A program made the position numbers and the translations under genes. Below are positions 50,675 through 58,492 of a DNA stretch of 64,000 nucleotides, one piece after another (the first letter of the stretch is position 1; each line of letters opens with the position of its first letter). This DNA is from Fictibacillus sp. FJAT-27399 (GTDB taxonomy: Bacteria > Bacillota > Bacilli > Bacillales > Fictibacillaceae). Below the pieces are notes generated by a model that ran no database searches, was not told the origin of the DNA, and saw only the letters and a list, made by a program, of their open reading frames with translations. The stretch spans positions 718,390 to 782,389 of the forward strand of contig NZ_LMVC01000002.1 in NCBI RefSeq assembly GCF_001510655.1, in the 5' to 3' direction.

Positions 50675-51625
50675 ATGGTACTGAAACAAACTCTGATCGC
50701 ACTAGATACGCTGGACAGTGCTTATGTCGATGGGGGAATTGTGCAAGAATTGTTCAATAAATATCCCGATGTTTCTGTAACGGTTAAAACAGTTACTAGC
50801 GAAAGGGGGAGCACTGATTTTATTAAGATTGTCATTCCGGGAACCAGGGGAAAAATCAAAGGCGGGGACACGCCTACCTTTGGAATTATCGGCCGTCTTG
50901 GTGGAGTCGGAGCGCGCCCTAGTCGCATTGGTATGGTTTCCGACGGTGATGGTGCAGCGGCCACAATTGCTTCTGCTTTGAAACTTGCGGACATGCAAAC
51001 CAAAGGAGATACCTTGGAAGGAGATGTTATTGTCACTACTCACATTTGTCCAAATGCACCGACACTTCCACATGAACCAGTAGACTTTATGGATTCCCCA
51101 GTCGATATCTTGACTATGAATAAACATGAAGTGTTACCGGAGATGGATGCGATTCTTTCGATTGATACGACCAAGGGAAATCGTATTATCAACCATAAGG
51201 GAATTGCCATATCGCCAACGGTGAAGGAAGGGTATATCCTTCGTATCAGTGATGATCTGCTCCGGATTATAGAGATGACAACAGGGCAATTTGCTGTCAC
51301 ATTCCCAATAACCACACAGGATATTACACCCTATGGAAACGGTCTCTATCACTTGAATTCGATTTTACAGCCGGCTGTAGCCACCGATTCTCCAGTAGTG
51401 GGAGTAGCGATCACCGCACAATCTATAGTGCCTGGCTGCGGTACGGGGGCTAGTCATGAAAATGACATCGCAGATGCTGCTCGTTTCGCCATAGAGGTGG
51501 CAAAGGAAACTACGAATGGCACATGTCAATTTTATAGCAAAAATGAATTTGACCAAATCACACAACTCTACGGTTCTATGAAAATGTTACAGACCATGGG
51601 CGAAAAAGCTTCTCATCATGGATAA
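50675..51625 (+). CDS. DUF1177 domain protein
   Basis: A 316-residue protein filling the DUF1177 family length. Conserved blocks: DTLDSAYVDGGIVQELFNKY, RIGMVSDGDGAAATIASALK, VTTHICPNAPTLPHEPVDFM, SIVPGCGTGASHENDIADAA. The SDGDGA, THICP and PHEP pieces resemble metal-binding motifs of zinc peptidases, so a metallohydrolase role is possible but unproven. Start behind GGGGG, 20 nt after DUF917. Always seen (as I recall) with AroM and hydantoinase genes. Confidence 0.8.
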   Translation: MVLKQTLIALDTLDSAYVDGGIVQELFNKYPDVSVTVKTVTSERGSTDFIKIVIPGTRGKIKGGDTPTFGIIGRLGGVGARPSRIGMVSDGDGAAATIASALKLADMQTKGDTLEGDVIVTTHICPNAPTLPHEPVDFMDSPVDILTMNKHEVLPEMDAILSIDTTKGNRIINHKGIAISPTVKEGYILRISDDLLRIIEMTTGQFAVTFPITTQDITPYGNGLYHLNSILQPAVATDSPVVGVAITAQSIVPGCGTGASHENDIADAARFAIEVAKETTNGTCQFYSKNEFDQITQLYGSMKMLQTMGEKASHHG

Positions 51626-51670
51626 TCAGGGGAGTTTCCCCTGTATTCATTAAACAATGGGGGTCAGGAG

Positions 51671-52342
51671 ATGGAGAGACTAGGAATGATTACAATCGGC
51701 CAAGCTCCGAGGACTGATATAGCTCCAATTATTGAAAAATTTTTGGATGGGCGAGCTGAACTTGTTCAGGTTGGAGTCTTGGACGGAATGACAAAAGAGC
51801 AGATTGAACAGCATTTATATCCAGAATCCGATGACTATGTGTTAACATCCAGATTGGTCTCAAATGAATCTGTCGTCATGTCTCGAGAGAAAATTAAACC
51901 TATTTTACAAGCAAAAATTAACTACCTTGAAGAAATAGGAATCAAACAAATGTTGCTTCTTTGTACAGGCGTTTTCCCGGGACTTACAACTAGCAATTCC
52001 TACTTGATTGAACCGGATCGTATCATTCCGCCAACAGTAAATGCACTCGTTGCTAGGCGCCGTTTTGGCGTAATTGTGCCTCTTGTTGAGCAAAAATACA
52101 TTCTGAAACCAAAATATTCCCCATTTGGACTGGAACCAGTCTTTGCAGTCGCTTCCCCCTATGAAAATGATGAAGCTAGCTTTATTGAAGCAGCAAGTGA
52201 GCTTAAGGGCAAAGTGGACATTATTTTACTCGACTGTATGGGTTACACTGAGAAAGCAAGAGAGTTGTTATCAAATGCTATGGGATTGCCGGTTCTACTT
52301 TCTAATTCGATGATGGCAAAATTGGTATCAGAAATGATTTAA
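51671..52342 (+). CDS. AroM family protein
   Basis: A 223-residue protein related to E. coli AroM (function unknown). Start MERLGMITIGQAPRTDIAPI is typical. Two Cys lie in racemase-like settings: Cys98 in KQMLLLCTGVFPGL and Cys189 in DIILLDCMGYTEKA. The spacing of 91 residues is similar to the 99 in the neighbouring racemase. This suggests the Asp/Glu racemase superfamily fold and a possible isomerase or racemase role. GTCAGGAG site; in operon with DUF1177 and the M29-like gene. Confidence 0.82.
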   Translation: MERLGMITIGQAPRTDIAPIIEKFLDGRAELVQVGVLDGMTKEQIEQHLYPESDDYVLTSRLVSNESVVMSREKIKPILQAKINYLEEIGIKQMLLLCTGVFPGLTTSNSYLIEPDRIIPPTVNALVARRRFGVIVPLVEQKYILKPKYSPFGLEPVFAVASPYENDEASFIEAASELKGKVDIILLDCMGYTEKARELLSNAMGLPVLLSNSMMAKLVSEMI

Positions 52343-52358
52343 CAAAGGATGATAAAAA

Positions 52359-53309
52359 ATGAACGAGCAGATGACTATAATCAGTAAAACCGTTCTAAAA
52401 GACTGTCTTGGTCTTCAAGAACAGGAAACGTTTCTTGTTGTGACTGATGATAGTAAGAAGGATCTTGCGTCATCATTATATGAAGCAGGCAAAGCGCTGG
52501 GGGCAGAATCTATTCTCCTCGTCATGAAGGAAAGAGAAAAATCAGGGCAAGAACCGCCTAGTTCAGTTGCCACTGCCATGACACAAGCCAATGTAGTTGT
52601 TTGCATAACTGAACATTCTTTAACCCATACACATGCCCGCAAGAATGCTGCTGCTGCTGGTGCCCGGTTGGCCACGATGCCCGGAATTACTGAGGATATG
52701 TTTCTACAAGGTGCTATTTCCGCTGACTATTCAAAAGTAAAAGAATTGACGGAACGTGTTACCGAATTTTTGACAAAAGGAAACAATGTGAGGATTCAAA
52801 AAGGGGGATATACCCTTTCGTTCTGCATTACTGATCGAAAAGGGATACCTAGTACTGGAATGTATTTAAATCCGGGTGAATCTGGTAATCTACCCTCGGG
52901 TGAATCGTATATTGCTCCAGTAGAAGGGACCGCATCTGGCCAAGTTTTAATAGATGGGTCTGTGGCTGGAATCGGAAGATTACAATCTCCGTTGCTGCTG
53001 AACATTGAACAGGGTCGAATTGTAGGAGCAGAAGGAGAAGCAGCAGAAGAATTAATGAACATCTTAGGAGACAGCGACGGAAGGCTTCTTGGAGAGTTTG
53101 GTATAGGCACCAATGACAAAGCGAGGATTACAGGCGTAGTGCTTGAAGATGAAAAAGTATACGGAACGATCCATGTTGCTTTTGGAAGCAATAATACCTT
53201 TGGAGGAACGATTTCGGCAGGTGTTCACATTGATGGAGTCGTCATAAAACCAGATATCTATATCGATGAACAATTAATTATGAAAAACGGACAATTAAAC
53301 GAATCGTAA
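52359..53309 (+). CDS. M29 aminopeptidase / NicX-like metalloprotein
   Basis: A 316-residue protein with the C-terminal metal site of M29 aminopeptidases and the related NicX dioxygenase. Candidate ligands are Glu182 in NLPSGESYIAP, Glu246 in LGEFGIGTND, His272 in TIHVAFGSNNTFGG, and His290/Asp292 in HIDGVVIKPDI. The N-terminal ~140 residues are a Rossmann-like domain (LVVTDDSKKDLASSLYEAGK). It lies 16 nt after AroM and ends the four-gene unit. It may cleave a dipeptide or open a ring; the family contains both activities. Confidence 0.8.
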   Translation: MNEQMTIISKTVLKDCLGLQEQETFLVVTDDSKKDLASSLYEAGKALGAESILLVMKEREKSGQEPPSSVATAMTQANVVVCITEHSLTHTHARKNAAAAGARLATMPGITEDMFLQGAISADYSKVKELTERVTEFLTKGNNVRIQKGGYTLSFCITDRKGIPSTGMYLNPGESGNLPSGESYIAPVEGTASGQVLIDGSVAGIGRLQSPLLLNIEQGRIVGAEGEAAEELMNILGDSDGRLLGEFGIGTNDKARITGVVLEDEKVYGTIHVAFGSNNTFGGTISAGVHIDGVVIKPDIYIDEQLIMKNGQLNES

Positions 53310-53373
53310 ACTAAATTTTTGTATATAATGGATTGAATTACCCACTCGTTTAAAATTGAAGAGGCCGCCTGGT

Positions 53374-53403
53374 AAACACTCAGATATTAATGAGTGTTTT
53401 TGA
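53374..53403 (+). terminator. Terminator of the DUF917-M29 operon
   Basis: AAACACTCA-GATATTAA-TGAGTGTTT with T-rich tail. Confidence 0.75.
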
Positions 53404-53438
53404 TACTTAATCTTACCGAATCATAAAAATGAGTTAGA

Positions 53439-53468
53439 GGTTGTCGTTATTTTCCGACAGCCTTTTTT
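53439..53468 (+). terminator. Second terminator, tandem
   Basis: GGTTGTCG and CGACAGCC pair around TTATTTTC, T6 tail. It insulates hyuAB from the upstream unit. Confidence 0.75.
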
Positions 53469-53527
53469 GGTTGATTAGAATTCCCTGATATCTCGCTCAC
53501 AAAAGAAAAAATAATATTAATAATATT

Positions 53528-53556
53528 TTGTCTATTTATAATATTTGGTGTATAAT
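53528..53556 (+). promoter_or_regulatory. hyuAB promoter
   Basis: TTGTCT (53528-53533), exactly 17 bp, TATAAT (53551-53556). Expected transcription start is near 53563, just before the shared 19-bp motif. Confidence 0.7.
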
Positions 53557-53570
53557 TAAATAGAACCATC

Positions 53571-53589
53571 GGTTCTCAAATAGAGACAA
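53571..53589 (+). promoter_or_regulatory. Putative IclR operator, copy 1
   Basis: GGTTCTCAAATAGAGACAA, 17 of 19 bases identical to the copy upstream of the iclR gene at 57603. It contains the dyad TCTC-N5-GAGA. Placed just downstream of the promoter, where a bound repressor would block transcription. Confidence 0.6.
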
Positions 53590-53674
53590 AATAGTTCTAT
53601 TTTTTGGAATTGGACTTGTTTTTTTACATTTCATCCGCTTAAAAAGACAAAATTAAAAATGAAAGGTGATACAT

Positions 53675-55720
53675 ATGCGAATTTCTACAGATATTGGCGG
53701 GACATTTACTGACCTTGTTTATGTTGATGACAAGGGTGTGTTTGGTCATGCCAAAGCTCATACTACTCCACCTTATTTCGAAAAAGGAGTCATCGATGTT
53801 ATTGAGAAAAGTGGAATTGATTTGAAAACGGTTCAAACGTTTATTCATGGTTCTACTGTCATCATCAATGCTCTTACGGAACGTAAAGGAGTAAAAACAG
53901 GATTAATTACAACAAAAGGAACAAGAGATGTTTTAGAAATAGCCAGAGGCAACAGGCCGGATCTTTATAATTTTCGTTACCAAAAACCAAAACCGTTTGT
54001 TGAACGATATTTGCGCAGGGAAGTAGGGGAACGGTTGAATTACAAAGGGGAAGTGATCACTCCCTTAAACGTAGAACAAATAAAAGAGATTGTTTCTTTC
54101 TTTAAAAAAGAAAATGTACAAGCGATTGCAGTAACTTATTTGCACTCATATGTAAATCCAATACATGAAAAACAAACGGTTGAACTGATACAACTATTAT
54201 GGCCTGAAGTCGCGGTCACTGCTTCACATGAGGTTACGAAAGAATGGCGCGAATACGAAAGAACAAACACCACTGTTTTTAACTCCTACGTAAAACCGAT
54301 TGCTGCTTCCTACGTGGATAGGCTTCATGACCGACTTCGTGACGTTGATATAAACGGAAACAATTACATAATGCAATCGAATGGGGGCACCACAACCTTT
54401 GATTATGCGAAACAAACACCCATTAATATGGTGGAATCGGGGCCAGTTGCCGGGGTTTATGGAGCGGCCGTTTTGGGTGAAATTTTAGGAGAAGAGAACA
54501 TAATTGCCTTCGACATTGGAGGAACAACGGCAAAATGTTCGTTAATCAATAAAGGGGAAGTAAAAATAACAACCGATTATTATGTAGAAAAGACAGATAA
54601 AAACGCTGGTTATCCAATCAAAGTCCCAGTTGTTGACATAGTAGAAATCGGAAATGGTGGCGGCTCCATTGCTTGGATTGATGAAACCGGCTCGCTTAAG
54701 GTTGGGCCACAGTCCGCAGGATCGATACCAGGTCCAGTTGCATATGGACAGGGAGGAACAGAGCCCACAACAACAGATGCTAACCTTATCACCGGCCGTC
54801 TGTCCAAAGAAAATTTTGATTACGAAGTAGACCTAGAAAAGGTTAAAGACGCTATAAATAACAAAGTAGCAAAACATTATGAGACCACGATAGAAGAAGC
54901 CGCACTTGGAATTATACAGATTGCTAATTCGAACATGCTTAATGCATTAAAATTAATATCTGTCCGAAAAGGTTATGATCCACGAGATTTTTCGCTCATG
55001 GCGTTTGGAGGAGGAGGTTCCATGCATGCAGCTGCCTTGGCCAAAGAATTGGGCGTCAAAAAGGTCATTGTCCCTGTGGCTTCCTCCGTTTTTTCCTCAT
55101 GGGGTATGTTGATGACCGATTTACGTCACGACTATATTCAAACTCATATCAAACGATTAACCAATGTAGATTTACATGCATTAAACTCGGAATGGAATAA
55201 GTTAGAGTCCGAGGCCATAGCTCAATTCATGGAGGAAGGTGTACAAGCGATCCGTGTTGTCTGCAGTCGTTTTGCCGATATGAGGTATTTAGGCCAAGAG
55301 CATACCGTTAAGGTACCGGTACCAAATGGCGAATGGACAGAGGATGATTTAAAACACACGATCGAAAAATTCCATTATCTTCATGAGCAAAATTACACTT
55401 TTCAACTGCCTGAATCACCAACAGAGATTGTCAATTTGCACTTAACCGCTTTTGGAAAGGTAGACAAACCAGAGTTGCGAATATTGGAATCAAAGGGCGG
55501 ATCGTTAAAAGAGGCTTTGAAAGAAAAGCGACCAGTGTTTTTTGAGGAAGAGGGATGGCTAGAAGCTGAAGTCTATAATCGTGATAAATTGGAACCTCTA
55601 CTGAAAGTAGTAGGGCCAGCAATCATAGAAGAATCTTCGGCTTCGACCGTCATTTATCCAGGACAGTCCCTTGAAGTTGATCAATATGGAAATCTTATTA
55701 TTGAAACAGGAGTTGAATAA
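53675..55720 (+). CDS. hyuA: Hydantoinase/5-oxoprolinase subunit A
   Basis: A 681-residue ATP-dependent amidohydrolase subunit of normal length. The actin-like ATP site starts RISTDIGGTFTDLVYVDD, with NIIAFDIGGTTAKCSLINKG as the second phosphate loop. FIHGSTVIINALTERKGVKT and MESGPVAGVYGA-type text (VESGPVAGVYGAAVLGEILG) are typical. Start at ATG 53675 behind AAAGGTG. It works with subunit B to hydrolyse a cyclic amide (hydantoin, 5-oxoproline) at ATP expense. Controlled by the promoter and motif just upstream. Confidence 0.92.
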   Translation: MRISTDIGGTFTDLVYVDDKGVFGHAKAHTTPPYFEKGVIDVIEKSGIDLKTVQTFIHGSTVIINALTERKGVKTGLITTKGTRDVLEIARGNRPDLYNFRYQKPKPFVERYLRREVGERLNYKGEVITPLNVEQIKEIVSFFKKENVQAIAVTYLHSYVNPIHEKQTVELIQLLWPEVAVTASHEVTKEWREYERTNTTVFNSYVKPIAASYVDRLHDRLRDVDINGNNYIMQSNGGTTTFDYAKQTPINMVESGPVAGVYGAAVLGEILGEENIIAFDIGGTTAKCSLINKGEVKITTDYYVEKTDKNAGYPIKVPVVDIVEIGNGGGSIAWIDETGSLKVGPQSAGSIPGPVAYGQGGTEPTTTDANLITGRLSKENFDYEVDLEKVKDAINNKVAKHYETTIEEAALGIIQIANSNMLNALKLISVRKGYDPRDFSLMAFGGGGSMHAAALAKELGVKKVIVPVASSVFSSWGMLMTDLRHDYIQTHIKRLTNVDLHALNSEWNKLESEAIAQFMEEGVQAIRVVCSRFADMRYLGQEHTVKVPVPNGEWTEDDLKHTIEKFHYLHEQNYTFQLPESPTEIVNLHLTAFGKVDKPELRILESKGGSLKEALKEKRPVFFEEEGWLEAEVYNRDKLEPLLKVVGPAIIEESSASTVIYPGQSLEVDQYGNLIIETGVE

Positions 55721-55721
55721 G

Positions 55722-57464
55722 ATGCCGTCTAACATAAAGAACAAAATTAATCCGTTTACCATAGAGATCATTAAGGATTCGCTTATTTCCATTGGTGATG
55801 AAATGTTCCATGCACTCGCTCGCACATCGATGAGCCCGATTATATACGAGGTGCTCGATTATGCTTGTGGTTTAACGGATGCCAAAGGCAAATTAGTAAG
55901 TCAAGGAAATGGTGTAACCAGTTTTATCGGTATGTTAAGCCCAATGGTTCAGCATGTATTACAAAAGTTTCACGACGGTAAGACCTTAAAGCAGGGGGAT
56001 ATTATTATCATCAACGATCCTTATGTCGGTGGTGGCTCCCATTTGTCCGATGTCGGTTTGGTTATGCCGATTTTTTATGATGGGGAATTGGTGGCTTTTT
56101 CAGCAAATAAAGGTCACTGGACGGAAGTGGGAGGAAAAGACCCCGGATCGTTTACAAGTGACTCTACAGAAATCTACCAAGAAGGGCTACAGCTTCCCGG
56201 AATCAAACTCTTTGATGAAGGCCGTTTAAATCAAGCAGTGGTTGATATTATTGAGACAAATGTAAGGTTTCCTCAACTTTCTCTTGGTGATATGTGGGCC
56301 CAAATCGCTGCCTTACGCACAGGAGAAAGAAGATTTCTTGAGCTATGCGAAAAATATGGAAAGGAAATGGTGGTTTCCTCTATTGAGCACTTATTGCAAC
56401 AAGGAGAACAATTCGCCATAAAGGAACTTAAAAAATTGCCGATGGGAACGTATACGGCAAAAAGCTATATTGAGGATGATGGAGCAACGGGCGGGCCATT
56501 TCCTATTCAAGTTAAGGTGACTATTACTGAAGATGAATTCATTTGTGATTTTCGAGGTAGCCACCCACAAGTGATATCACCCGTCAATTGTTCTTCCTAT
56601 GCTTTATTGGCCAGTGTGCGGGTAATGTTTCTTGCGGTAATTAAACCGAGCCAAGATGTAAATGAGGGAATGTTCCTTCCATTAAAAATCATCACAGACG
56701 AAGGATCCATTGTTTCTGCTAAACGACCAGCACCAGTATCCATGAACTTTGAAGCTCGAATGGGAGGAGCAGATGTCATTTGGCAAGCTCTAGCACCGTT
56801 GCTTCCCGAACGATTAACGGCAGGTAACTTGCTCTCAGTCTGCTCAGTAGTATTAACTGGTAACCATCAGGATTCAAATGAGCCATTTTTAATAGTAGAA
56901 CCGTCTGTCGGAGGATGGGGAGCAGGAAAAGGCAAGGATGGCGAGCGTGGGCAATTTTGTATGGGGAATGGTGAGACTTATAACGTTCCAATCGAAGTTG
57001 CCGAAACCAGATACGGTGTATTAGTTGAGGACTACGCATTGCGCTGTGATGGAGCTGGGTTAGGGAAGTATAATGGCGGGTCAGGGGTAATTCGTTCTTA
57101 CCGTGCTTTAAGCAATAATCAAAAGTTGTCCGTTAACTTTGGCCGTCATCAATTTGCGCCATGGGGAATGAACTCTGGCGAGAATGGATCTCCAAACTAC
57201 GTGGTCATACAAAAAGCAAACGGCGAAACGGCAGGCCCTTTTGGGATTTCCGCAAGATTCCCGTTAGATGAAGGGGATCTGGTCCAACTAGTGACGGCAA
57301 CAGGCGGCGGATACGGTAATCCGTATGACCGGCCGGTTGAAAAGGTCGTTAACGATGTAAAAAATGGCTATATTCCATTGGAAAAGGCAAAAGAAATATT
57401 CGGTGTCATTATTAACCCGGATAATTTTGAAGTACAGGAGTTAATGCGTGACCGAAAAAAATAA
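55722..57464 (+). CDS. hyuB: Hydantoinase/5-oxoprolinase subunit B
   Basis: A 580-residue partner subunit. INPFTIEIIKDSLISIGDEM, IIINDPYVGGGSHLSDVGLV and DVNEGMFLPLKIITDEGSIV match HyuB. The C-terminal GNPYDRPVEKVVNDVKNGY is the usual ending. The start lies one base after the hyuA stop, with CAGGAG inside hyuA, so translation is coupled. The metal-binding His and Asp of the B subunit are in the NDPYxGGxHLxD motif. Followed by a perfect terminator. Confidence 0.92.
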   Translation: MPSNIKNKINPFTIEIIKDSLISIGDEMFHALARTSMSPIIYEVLDYACGLTDAKGKLVSQGNGVTSFIGMLSPMVQHVLQKFHDGKTLKQGDIIIINDPYVGGGSHLSDVGLVMPIFYDGELVAFSANKGHWTEVGGKDPGSFTSDSTEIYQEGLQLPGIKLFDEGRLNQAVVDIIETNVRFPQLSLGDMWAQIAALRTGERRFLELCEKYGKEMVVSSIEHLLQQGEQFAIKELKKLPMGTYTAKSYIEDDGATGGPFPIQVKVTITEDEFICDFRGSHPQVISPVNCSSYALLASVRVMFLAVIKPSQDVNEGMFLPLKIITDEGSIVSAKRPAPVSMNFEARMGGADVIWQALAPLLPERLTAGNLLSVCSVVLTGNHQDSNEPFLIVEPSVGGWGAGKGKDGERGQFCMGNGETYNVPIEVAETRYGVLVEDYALRCDGAGLGKYNGGSGVIRSYRALSNNQKLSVNFGRHQFAPWGMNSGENGSPNYVVIQKANGETAGPFGISARFPLDEGDLVQLVTATGGGYGNPYDRPVEKVVNDVKNGYIPLEKAKEIFGVIINPDNFEVQELMRDRKK

Positions 57465-57478
57465 AGTTACGTCGAGAG

Positions 57479-57509
57479 AACAAAAGCTCTGATTGATAGA
57501 GCTTTTGTT
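57479..57509 (+). terminator. hyuAB terminator
   Basis: AACAAAAGCTCT and AGAGCTTTTGTT perfect stem. Confidence 0.8.
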
Positions 57510-57551
57510 ATGTTATTTAGCAATTAAATTTCAGAAAATTCAACAAATATA

Positions 57552-57580
57552 TTGATTATTTTTATTTTGAAAGCTAAAAT
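57552..57580 (+). promoter_or_regulatory. iclR promoter
   Basis: TTGATT (57552-57557), 17-bp spacer, TAAAAT (57575-57580); start of transcription expected near 57587. Confidence 0.6.
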
Positions 57581-57602
57581 AATCATAATAAAAGGAAACG
57601 TT

Positions 57603-57621
57603 GGTTCTTATATAGAGACAA
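57603..57621 (+). promoter_or_regulatory. Putative IclR operator, copy 2
   Basis: GGTTCTTATATAGAGACAA, differing from the hyuA copy at two positions, and in the same place relative to the promoter. It lies 12 bp before the iclR start codon, so autoregulation is likely. Confidence 0.6.
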
Positions 57622-57633
57622 CAGAGGTGCATA

Positions 57634-58398
57634 ATGGCATTAAAAACATTAGACAATTCATTAGAACTTCTTAAGTATTTTACAAAGCAACATCCATCTT
57701 GGGGCGTTCGTGAATTAGCAAAAGAAATCGGTATTAGCCATTCTATTGTTTATAGGATTTTGGCTACATTTCAAAATCATGGGTTCTTGGTTCAAAATAA
57801 AGAATCGAAAAAATACGAATTGGGTATCCGCTTCTTAGAATACGGTCATATAGTTCAAGACAAAATGCGTTTATCAGATGTTATTTTCCCTATTATGAAA
57901 GGGCTATCGGAGAAAACGGAGGAATCTATTTTTCTTACTTGGCTTGATGCAATGGAAGGCATCACCGTTGAGATTGCAGAAAGTAATCAAAGAATTAAAT
58001 TTGCCGTGTCTTTAGGAACAAGAACTCCTCTATATGCTGGTGCATCTTGTAAAGTCATCATGGCTTTTCTACCAAAAGAAAAACAAACGGAGATTGTTCA
58101 TAAAGGGATTGCACCATTTACTGATAAAACTATCCTTGACACTGAAAAATTGCTGATGGATTTACAAGATATACGGAAAAAAGGGTGGTGTTATTCCATT
58201 GGGGAATACTCAGAATCCGTATTTGGATTAGGTGTACCCTTATTTAATAGTAAGAATGAAATTATTGCTTCTTTAACCATGGCAGGACCTGAATTTCGAA
58301 TGCCGGAACATAAAGTCCCAAATGCTTTAGAAATACTTCAAATGGAAGCACAAAAAATTCAAAGCCATTTAAAAAATTATAGTTTCATGTACGTCTAA
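57634..58398 (+). CDS. IclR-family transcriptional regulator
   Basis: A 254-residue regulator. Winged helix: LDNSLELLKYFTKQHPSWGV, RELAKEIGISHSIVYRILAT, FQNHGFLVQNKESKKYELGI. The effector domain runs from about residue 75 and contains YAGASCKVIMAFLPKEKQTE and YSESVFGLGVPLFNSKNEII. AGAGGTG precedes the ATG. It lies between hyuAB and the OPT transporter, and a shared motif sits in front of both hyuA and this gene. It probably senses the pathway substrate or an intermediate. Confidence 0.92.
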   Translation: MALKTLDNSLELLKYFTKQHPSWGVRELAKEIGISHSIVYRILATFQNHGFLVQNKESKKYELGIRFLEYGHIVQDKMRLSDVIFPIMKGLSEKTEESIFLTWLDAMEGITVEIAESNQRIKFAVSLGTRTPLYAGASCKVIMAFLPKEKQTEIVHKGIAPFTDKTILDTEKLLMDLQDIRKKGWCYSIGEYSESVFGLGVPLFNSKNEIIASLTMAGPEFRMPEHKVPNALEILQMEAQKIQSHLKNYSFMYV

Positions 58399-58492
58399 CA
58401 AGGGGGTGATTTGCCCATCAACTGGTAAACAATGCATCTGGTGTTTTGGCTTTTAACAATACTAAAGATTATTGTAAAGGGGGAAAAAACCA

